Part shown: piece by piece, positions 58,444 to 64,000 of the stretch
Layout of the letters: each line of letters begins with the position of its first letter
Position numbering within the stretch: the stretch's first letter is position 1
Source: Treponema ruminis
GTDB taxonomy: Bacteria > Spirochaetota > Spirochaetia > Treponematales > Treponemataceae
Direction of reading: 5' to 3'
NCBI GenBank assembly: GCA_017161305.1
Contig: CP031518.1
Location: 2,046,001 to 2,110,000, forward strand
Length of the DNA: 64,000 bases
Made by a program: the position numbers and the translations under genes
The notes under the pieces: model-generated
The model's database searches: none
The model's input: only the letters and a program-made list of their open reading frames with translations
Told to the model about the DNA's origin: nothing

Positions 58444-60072
58444 ATGAAAAATATGTTCAAAATTAAAAATTTATTTCTCTTTTTAATCCTTTTTAGCTTT
58501 TTATCATGTTCATCGGTTCGTGACCCGGACAATGTTTATTCAGAAATAGACTACACTCAGGAAGATGCCCGCAACGAGGAAAAAAAGCGCATTTTTGATT
58601 TGCTTGAAAAGAACAAGGTTCAGGCTCTCTGGCGGGCTTATCTTTTGAAAGACGGCGAGACTATTTCCCAGTGTGAGGAAATGGTTCTCGAAGAATACAA
58701 TGAGGCTGTCGAAAAGAAAGACTGGTATAATGCCCTCAGAATCGCAAAATCTCTGGAAACCCTTTCTTCTCCGGCCCTTGCAAAACTTTCTAAGTCACCT
58801 GCGGACCTGGCTTCCCTTTCAAAAAAGAATGTTCCCGGCTTAAACGGCGAAAAATCAAGTGCTGCCAAAAAAGTTTCTTCATATATAAACGGCACGGTTA
58901 CAATCTGGGTTGACAAGGGAATCAAAGTCGAGCGGGGAATGGGTTTTGCTGACCGCGTAATCGGTTCCGGTTTTTTCATTTCAAAAGACGGCTATATCGT
59001 TACAAATCACCACGTTATCGCTGATCTGGTTGATAAAAAGAGCGAGTCTTTTTCCCGCCTCTACATTAAGCTGGCCGAAGACTCTGACACCCGCATTCCT
59101 GCCAAGGTAATCGGCTACGACCCGGAAGTTGACCTTGCCTTAATCAAAACCGAAGTTGACGCGCCTTATGTCTTCAGTCTGGGCTCAAGCTCGGATCTGG
59201 ATGCAGGCGATAAAATCTATGCGATCGGTTCTCCTGTAGGCCTTGAGCGCACCCTTACAAGTGGAATTGTCAGTGCCACAGACCGAAAGCTCTTTACCCT
59301 GGGTTCCGTAATGCAGATTGATGCGGCTGTCAATCAGGGAAATTCCGGCGGACCTTGTATCGATGCCAACGGTAATGTTCAGGCCGTTGTTTTTGCGGGT
59401 ATGCTGCAGTTTGAGGGCTTGAATTTTGCAATTCCAGTTGAATATTTAAAGAGCCTGCTCCCGGCCCTTTTTGCAGGCGGAAAGGTTTCTCATCCCTGGT
59501 TCGGCTGCTACGGCCATACAAAAAAGGAACTTGGAAAGGATGCCGGTCTTGAAGTTCAGTACGTCTTCCCGGGCAGCAGTGCAAGCAGGGCAAGAATCAT
59601 TCCCGGTGATTTGATTACTCAGGTTGACGGTCAGAATGTTGCTACCCTTGAGGACATGCAGAATATCCTCATGAAAAGCGCCGCAAAATCAATCATCAGG
59701 GTAAAATATCGCCGTGGTGAGGAAGAATTTCTGGAAAGCGACATATACCTCGCTGTCCGCCCGGAAAATCCAGGCTACAATATTTACAAGGGCGATATAA
59801 TCGCAAAGGCTTTCCTGCCGATTTTTGGAATGCAGTTGGTTCATGTCTCAACCTCAAACAGCAGGAAGTATTCAATCGAGCAGATTTTAAAAGGCTCTGT
59901 CGCAGATGAATCAGGCTTTTCAGAAAACGACCCTGTTGAAATCAGAAACATCAGGCTCCTTGAAGAAAATTCTGTGATTTATGCTGAAATTTATGCAAAA
60001 AACCGCAAGAAAGGCTATCTCGACGGAGTAATGGCAATCGGCGCCCAGCTTGACAGTCCTTACTATTTCTAG
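58444..60072 (+). CDS. Lipoprotein trypsin-like serine protease with PDZ domain
   Basis: The 542-residue protein has a lipoprotein signal (LFSFLSC, residues about 16-22), a helical segment (about 30-130), a trypsin-like domain with His in VTNHHVIAD, Asp in EVDLALIKTE and Ser in NQGNSGGPC, and one clear PDZ (about 365-440, ASRARIIPGDLITQVDGQNV), with a second, weak C-terminal domain. It is a member of the HtrA/DegP clan but unusually has a large N-terminal extension before the protease. It should sit on the periplasmic face of a membrane. Confidence 0.87.
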   Translation: MKNMFKIKNLFLFLILFSFLSCSSVRDPDNVYSEIDYTQEDARNEEKKRIFDLLEKNKVQALWRAYLLKDGETISQCEEMVLEEYNEAVEKKDWYNALRIAKSLETLSSPALAKLSKSPADLASLSKKNVPGLNGEKSSAAKKVSSYINGTVTIWVDKGIKVERGMGFADRVIGSGFFISKDGYIVTNHHVIADLVDKKSESFSRLYIKLAEDSDTRIPAKVIGYDPEVDLALIKTEVDAPYVFSLGSSSDLDAGDKIYAIGSPVGLERTLTSGIVSATDRKLFTLGSVMQIDAAVNQGNSGGPCIDANGNVQAVVFAGMLQFEGLNFAIPVEYLKSLLPALFAGGKVSHPWFGCYGHTKKELGKDAGLEVQYVFPGSSASRARIIPGDLITQVDGQNVATLEDMQNILMKSAAKSIIRVKYRRGEEEFLESDIYLAVRPENPGYNIYKGDIIAKAFLPIFGMQLVHVSTSNSRKYSIEQILKGSVADESGFSENDPVEIRNIRLLEENSVIYAEIYAKNRKKGYLDGVMAIGAQLDSPYYF

Positions 60073-60106
60073 TCCTTTCTCTCTCCGTCCCATAGCCTGG
60101 GGCGGA

Positions 60107-60135
60107 TTGCTCCAAATCGCGATTTCCTATAGAAT
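60107..60135 (+). promoter_or_regulatory. Promoter of lepA, adjacent to the start codon
   Basis: TTGCTC and TAGAAT are 17 bases apart; the ATG at 60145 follows after 9 bases (TATAATACA) without a ribosome site. Confidence 0.5.
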
Positions 60136-60144
60136 TATAATACA

Positions 60145-61947
60145 ATGACAGAAATGAAATTTAAGCGCAATTTTTGTATCGTTGCGCATATTGACCACGG
60201 AAAATCTACACTTGCAGACCGCTTGATTCAGAAAGCGAAGATTATTGATGACCGCCAGATGATGAATCAGATTCTCGACAACATGGATATTGAACGGGAA
60301 CGCGGAATCACAATTAAAAGTCAGGCCGTCACAATTCCTTATCACGCCAAAGACGGAAACGACTACGAGCTTAATTTCGTTGACACTCCGGGCCATGTCG
60401 ATTTTTCTTATGAAGTCAGCCGGGCCATCGCTTCATGTGAGGGAGCCCTTCTTTTGATTGACGCTTCTCAGGGCGTTGAAAGCCAGACCGTCTCTAACCT
60501 TTACATGGCAATGGAGCAGGATTTAACGATTGTTCCTGTAATCAATAAGATTGACCTTCCTAGCGCTGATTTGCCTAGAATCAAAAAGCAGATTGACCAC
60601 GACCTTGGTCTTGATTCAGAAGATGCAGTTCCTGTCAGCGCAAAGACAGGCGAGGGCATTGACGATTTGATGGAAGCAATTGTTACAAAATTCCCGGCTC
60701 CGAACGGTGATCCTAACGGCAAGGCTCAGGCTTTGATTTTTGACTGCCACTATGACGAATACCGCGGTGTCATCATTCATATCCGTGTTAAGGAAGGACG
60801 CATTAAAAAAGGCGATATTATCCGCTTCATGTCAAACAATACCGACTACAAGGTTGACCAGATCGGCATTTTCAAAATCAACTACGAGGAAACTCCGTAT
60901 CTTGAGGCAGGCGACGTAGGCTATATTATCGCAGGCGTTAAGACTGTAAGCGATGTCCGTGTCGGCGATACCGTAACTCTGGCAACTGACCCGGCTGCTG
61001 AGCCACTTGGCGGCTTTAAGGACGTTAAGCCTGTCGTATTTTCTTCAATTTACCCGATTGATTCAAACGACTACGAAGAGCTCAAGGAAAGCATGGAAAA
61101 GCTCAAGCTCAACGATGCTTCATTGATTTACGAAAAGGACAATTCCCTTGCCCTTGGAAACGGATTCCGCTGCGGCTTTTTGGGACTTTTGCACCTGGAA
61201 ATCATTCAGGAGCGTCTGGAGCGTGACTATGACCAGGCGGTTATCTTTACGGCGCCAAGCGTTCAGTACAAAATTAAGATGACCAACGGCACCGAGCAGA
61301 TTATCGATAATCCGACCGAGTTCCCTGAGACAAAAATCCAGGAAGCCTGGGAGCCATACATTAAGGCAACGATTATCACGCCTACGGATTACATCGGCGC
61401 AATCATGAATCTCTGTACTGAAAAGCGCGGCGTTCAAAAGAACATGACTTACCTTGACGAAAAGCGAGTCGAGCTCACATACGAAATGCCGCTTGCCGAG
61501 GTCCTTTTTGATTTCTATGACAAGCTCAAAAGCTACAGCCGCGGTTACGCATCTTTCGACTACGAAATCACTGACTATCAGCAGACTGACTTGGTAAAGG
61601 TTGACATCCTCTTGAACGGAAAGCCTGTCGATGCCCTGAGCCAGCTGGCCTACAAGCCTGAAGCTGCCGTTCGTGCTAAAAAAGTGTGCGAGCGTCTTAA
61701 GGGTGAGATTTCACGCCAGCAGTTCAAAATTGCAATTCAGGGAGCAATCGGAAGCCAGATTATCGCGCGAGAGACCGTAAATCCAGTGCGAAAGGACGTT
61801 CTTGCCAAGTGTTACGGTGGTGACGTCACCCGAAAGCGAAAGCTTCTCGAAAAGCAGAAGGAAGGTAAAAAGCGCATGAAGATGATTGGTAACGTAGAGC
61901 TTCCTCAGACAGCCTTCCTGGCAGTCCTTAAAGAGAAAGAAGAGTAG
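60145..61947 (+). CDS. lepA: Elongation factor 4 (LepA)
   Basis: LepA is a ribosome-associated GTPase related to EF-G. The 600 residues have G1 AHIDHGKSTLADRL, switch ERERGITIKSQAV, G3 DTPGHVDFSYE, G4 NKIDLP, and the LepA-specific C-terminal domain (YGGDVTRKRKLLEKQKEGKKRMK). Domain IV of EF-G is absent, as expected. The 3' end overlaps the converging DUF115 gene by 20 bases. Confidence 0.97.
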   Translation: MTEMKFKRNFCIVAHIDHGKSTLADRLIQKAKIIDDRQMMNQILDNMDIERERGITIKSQAVTIPYHAKDGNDYELNFVDTPGHVDFSYEVSRAIASCEGALLLIDASQGVESQTVSNLYMAMEQDLTIVPVINKIDLPSADLPRIKKQIDHDLGLDSEDAVPVSAKTGEGIDDLMEAIVTKFPAPNGDPNGKAQALIFDCHYDEYRGVIIHIRVKEGRIKKGDIIRFMSNNTDYKVDQIGIFKINYEETPYLEAGDVGYIIAGVKTVSDVRVGDTVTLATDPAAEPLGGFKDVKPVVFSSIYPIDSNDYEELKESMEKLKLNDASLIYEKDNSLALGNGFRCGFLGLLHLEIIQERLERDYDQAVIFTAPSVQYKIKMTNGTEQIIDNPTEFPETKIQEAWEPYIKATIITPTDYIGAIMNLCTEKRGVQKNMTYLDEKRVELTYEMPLAEVLFDFYDKLKSYSRGYASFDYEITDYQQTDLVKVDILLNGKPVDALSQLAYKPEAAVRAKKVCERLKGEISRQQFKIAIQGAIGSQIIARETVNPVRKDVLAKCYGGDVTRKRKLLEKQKEGKKRMKMIGNVELPQTAFLAVLKEKEE

Positions 61948-63673
61948 TAACTCCCTGCTTTATATCTTTTAAGAAGAAGTCTATCTGACCTCTGACCCGC
62001 TTTAAAAAGCTCAGGTCGGAGGTTTTGCATTTATAGCCGTCGGGGAAGTGCAGAAAGAGGTATTCTCGCTGTGCAATCAGCTTTTCAAGCTCATCGTCCA
62101 GGGAGCATGAGCAGCTGGCAACGTCTTTTCCGAACATCAAAAGTTCCTTTATGCGGTTGAGTGCTTTTTCTTCGTCCTCAAGATATTCCAGGACGGTTTG
62201 GGGTTTGTCTTTCCCGTCATTTGTGGCGGACTTAAGCAATGAAGATAGAGACGTCTCTGTTTGTGAATCCTGTAGAGTTTCTAAATAGGCTTTTACTTTG
62301 TCAGAATTGATTTCCTGTATACTGAGCGGAATTCCCTGCTTTCCGGCGTCGTAAAGATTTGGACTTGTTGCAAAGGCATCGGCGAAGCTTTTTGCGTAAC
62401 CCTCGAGAGCCGTGTCCGTAAAAACAGGAATATTGTTTTTGCCGATGATTTGCCTTGCTCCGGTGCGGAAGGCTGCGGCATAGTTTTCGACCGGATTAAA
62501 TCTGTTTGAGGTTGCCAGCCTTGCTATGTGGGCCGGTGTGTTTTTGGCGTGGGTGCGGCCAAGCGAGAAAGAAAAGTCCAGTCCGCTTACAAATACCGGC
62601 AGGTTCTGGTTTTCACGCAAAAGAAGGGCAATATAGACCGCAGAAAGCCCCACTGAGCCAAGAGGCGGGACTACAGGCGGGAAAAAGTCTTTTTGGGAAA
62701 GAGCCTTAAAAAAAGTGGAATCCGTGTATTTTGAAGCGATATAGGTGACAGCCTTCTCTGTGTGGCGCGTGATCTGCTTTCGGGAAGTGATGTCGGCTAT
62801 TATAAGTGAAGACTTTGCTGAGCCTCCGATATAGGCCTTTTCGATTGCAAGCTGGCCTTCAAGTGCGACCAGGGCATCGATTTTGATTCCGTATGCCTTG
62901 AGAGAAGTGGAGGCCGCATCAACGGCAATCACAAAGCATTTTTCGAGCAGGACTTTTGGAATTTTTGAAAGACTTTCCTCTATGCTTTCTCCTGCTCCAA
63001 AGACAAAAATCGGTCTGGTGATTTTGCCCATGAGCTTTTTAAAATCGACTGCGTTTGGAATATTCGCCAGATTTTTGAAAAGATTTCGTGAATAAAGCCT
63101 TCCAAGCCTGGTGAGTGTAATTCTGTTCTTCCAGAATGAAGCGATTGTATTTTGGGCAAGGCTTGCCAGCTGAAAGTATTTTTCCTTTGAAAACTGTGTA
63201 CCTGCGCTCATTTCAATTGGAATTGCCCGGCGGAAGGTTGAAAGGTGGGGTAATCCGATATTTTCTGAAGATGTTTCGCCGCTTAAAATATTTACGATAT
63301 AATCATTCTGCTCAAATGGAAGAAGGACGATTCTGGATAGTTTTTCCAATGCACCATTGTCTGACTCGCCGGCCTGGTCTTTCTTTATTTTTTCAAGCTG
63401 CTTTTCTGCAAATTCATGAAGATTCCTGTCCGCCTCAATTCCCAAAATAAAGGAATCTTCCGGGAGTTTTTCGAGAAGCTTATCAAGACCAAGCCAGAGG
63501 GCAGGGGAGAGGGCTAGAATCAGAGTACCGGGCAAAATTGAAAGGGAAGCGATTGCTCCGTCAATTGCACGGCTGGGAGCGTATTTTGAATAGAGAAAGC
63601 GGTTCTGATAAGAAACAGAAAAGCCCTGCGCGGTTTGAACCAGGCAGGGCTTCTGAGGAATGTTTAATTCCAA
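61928..63673 (-). CDS. DUF115 / MAF-like protein (motility accessory or glycosyl transfer)
   Basis: The 581-residue protein has a central DUF115 (MptE-like) domain: IFVFGAGESIEESL near residue 222, then FVIAVDAASTSLKAYGIKIDALVALEG, VPPLGSVGLSAVYIALLL and FVSGLDFSFSLGRTHAKNT. Such proteins occur in spirochaetes and, as MAF proteins, modify flagellins with sugars in other bacteria; the exact reaction here is not known. The start is TTG at 63673 with AAAGGGAG upstream. Its last 20 bases overlap lepA on the other strand, and no terminator hairpin is visible between them. Confidence 0.75.
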   Translation of the reverse strand: MELNIPQKPCLVQTAQGFSVSYQNRFLYSKYAPSRAIDGAIASLSILPGTLILALSPALWLGLDKLLEKLPEDSFILGIEADRNLHEFAEKQLEKIKKDQAGESDNGALEKLSRIVLLPFEQNDYIVNILSGETSSENIGLPHLSTFRRAIPIEMSAGTQFSKEKYFQLASLAQNTIASFWKNRITLTRLGRLYSRNLFKNLANIPNAVDFKKLMGKITRPIFVFGAGESIEESLSKIPKVLLEKCFVIAVDAASTSLKAYGIKIDALVALEGQLAIEKAYIGGSAKSSLIIADITSRKQITRHTEKAVTYIASKYTDSTFFKALSQKDFFPPVVPPLGSVGLSAVYIALLLRENQNLPVFVSGLDFSFSLGRTHAKNTPAHIARLATSNRFNPVENYAAAFRTGARQIIGKNNIPVFTDTALEGYAKSFADAFATSPNLYDAGKQGIPLSIQEINSDKVKAYLETLQDSQTETSLSSLLKSATNDGKDKPQTVLEYLEDEEKALNRIKELLMFGKDVASCSCSLDDELEKLIAQREYLFLHFPDGYKCKTSDLSFLKRVRGQIDFFLKDIKQGVTTLLSL

Positions 63674-63685
63674 ATTTTACTCCCT

Positions 63686-64000
63686 TTATTTAGAAAGGAA
63701 TTTGTTGAAGTAAACGTCAGCTACATTGTTCTCAACTTTTGAACTTGAAAGAAGAGCTGACTGTGCGCCAGACTGGTCATAGTCAATAACTTCGATTTTA
63801 ACTTTTGAAGTGCTGTCTTCTGTTGCCTTGTCATTCTGGATGCCTTTGAGCTGGAATACTGTAACGTAGTTGTTCATTACCATTGGCTCAGAAATGTCGT
63901 TGAGCTTCATTGTGAATGCTTTTTTGAGGAAGTCTTCGTTTGTGCTTGCGCTGGCGTAAGCCTTTGCTTCTGAAGAGTTGAGTGTGTCTGCGATTGAAGC
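63686..64000 (-). CDS. C-terminal part of a SurA/PpiD-like protein (5' end outside window)
   Basis: The frame is open from the right window edge to the stop at 63686 and gives about 104 residues. The stretch FLKKAFTMKLNDISEPMVM followed by a strand-like YVTVFQLKGI resembles the end of a parvulin-type (PpiC/SurA) module, and the remaining 55 residues look like a helical tail, as in SurA or PpiD. That reading is tentative. It ends 12 bases before the start of the DUF115 gene, so the two are probably one operon. Confidence 0.5.
   Translation of the reverse strand, partial: ASIADTLNSSEAKAYASASTNEDFLKKAFTMKLNDISEPMVMNNYVTVFQLKGIQNDKATEDSTSKVKIEVIDYDQSGAQSALLSSSKVENNVADVYFNKFLSK

Overview
The window looks like chromosomal DNA of a saccharolytic, host-associated Treponema or close relative. 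Pointers are the spirochaete motility order flbB-fliK-flgD-flgE, a FlgE carrying the Lys165/Cys178 pair known from T. denticola hook cross-linking, a TmpC/PnrA purine-nucleoside transporter, an EF-G gene outside a str operon, and many relaxed Gly/Ala/Ser-Cys lipoboxes. Base composition looks even (mid-40s %GC by eye). I see no insertion sequence, prophage, CRISPR array or rRNA. Most of the window is ordinary core genome.

Layout. 1-7044: a sugar operon with two ABC permeases (the first cut by the window edge), amylosucrase, a GH65 phosphorylase fused to beta-phosphoglucomutase, and fructokinase; together these would route sucrose to glucan, glucose-6-P and fructose-6-P. 7055-12723: aspartate kinase, a K+ channel-like RCK protein, a cyclic-nucleotide-binding protein, dapB, xpt and the lipoprotein pnrA. 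12870-16813: a receiver protein coupled to the ATPase and two permeases of the purine-nucleoside importer. 16924-19707: a small membrane protein, rubrerythrin (minus strand) and adenine deaminase. 19891-23659: the Na+-pumping oxaloacetate decarboxylase oadG-oadA-oadB. 23750-29353: a DUF4230 protein, a FliM-like protein and flbB-fliK-flgD-flgE. 29568-31846: two identical tRNA-Lys genes and an EF-G. 31924-38898: two diguanylate cyclases, a large hybrid histidine kinase and a double-receiver regulator. 38925-41804: an acetyltransferase, tRNA-Leu, a DUF554 protein and an MsmK-type sugar ATPase that could serve the importer at the left end. 42051-47174: RNase II-type nuclease, J-domain protein, map and an HtrA protease. 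47385-52264: rplU-prp-rpmA, then obgE-nadD-yqeK-LCP-rsfS. 52341-56223: an extremely acidic small protein, ispE, spoVG, tRNA-Gln, rplY and tilS. 56262-64000: a secreted repeat protein, a second HtrA-type lipoprotein protease, lepA, a DUF115/MAF protein and the end of a SurA/PpiD-like gene.

No stretch of more than 300 bases lacks a gene. Terminator hairpins with T-runs separate most units. Several genes (FliM-like, RNase II, receiver, J-domain, ispE, tilS, lepA) have a -10-like hexamer only 6-9 nt before the start codon and no good Shine-Dalgarno, suggesting leaderless mRNAs.

The least explained structure is a set of dispersed palindromic repeats: a three-hairpin element present twice in opposite orientation with compensatory stem changes, a second palindrome found both between genes and in frame inside the DUF554 gene, and GTAGCGG/GCGATAGC hairpins at gene ends. 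The FliM-like protein without a SpoA domain, Prp beside an L27 lacking the usual cleavable extension, the bistable-looking lysC leader, the amylosucrase/GH65-PGM sucrose route and the cyclic-nucleotide protein paired with an odd-filter channel are the other points I would follow up.
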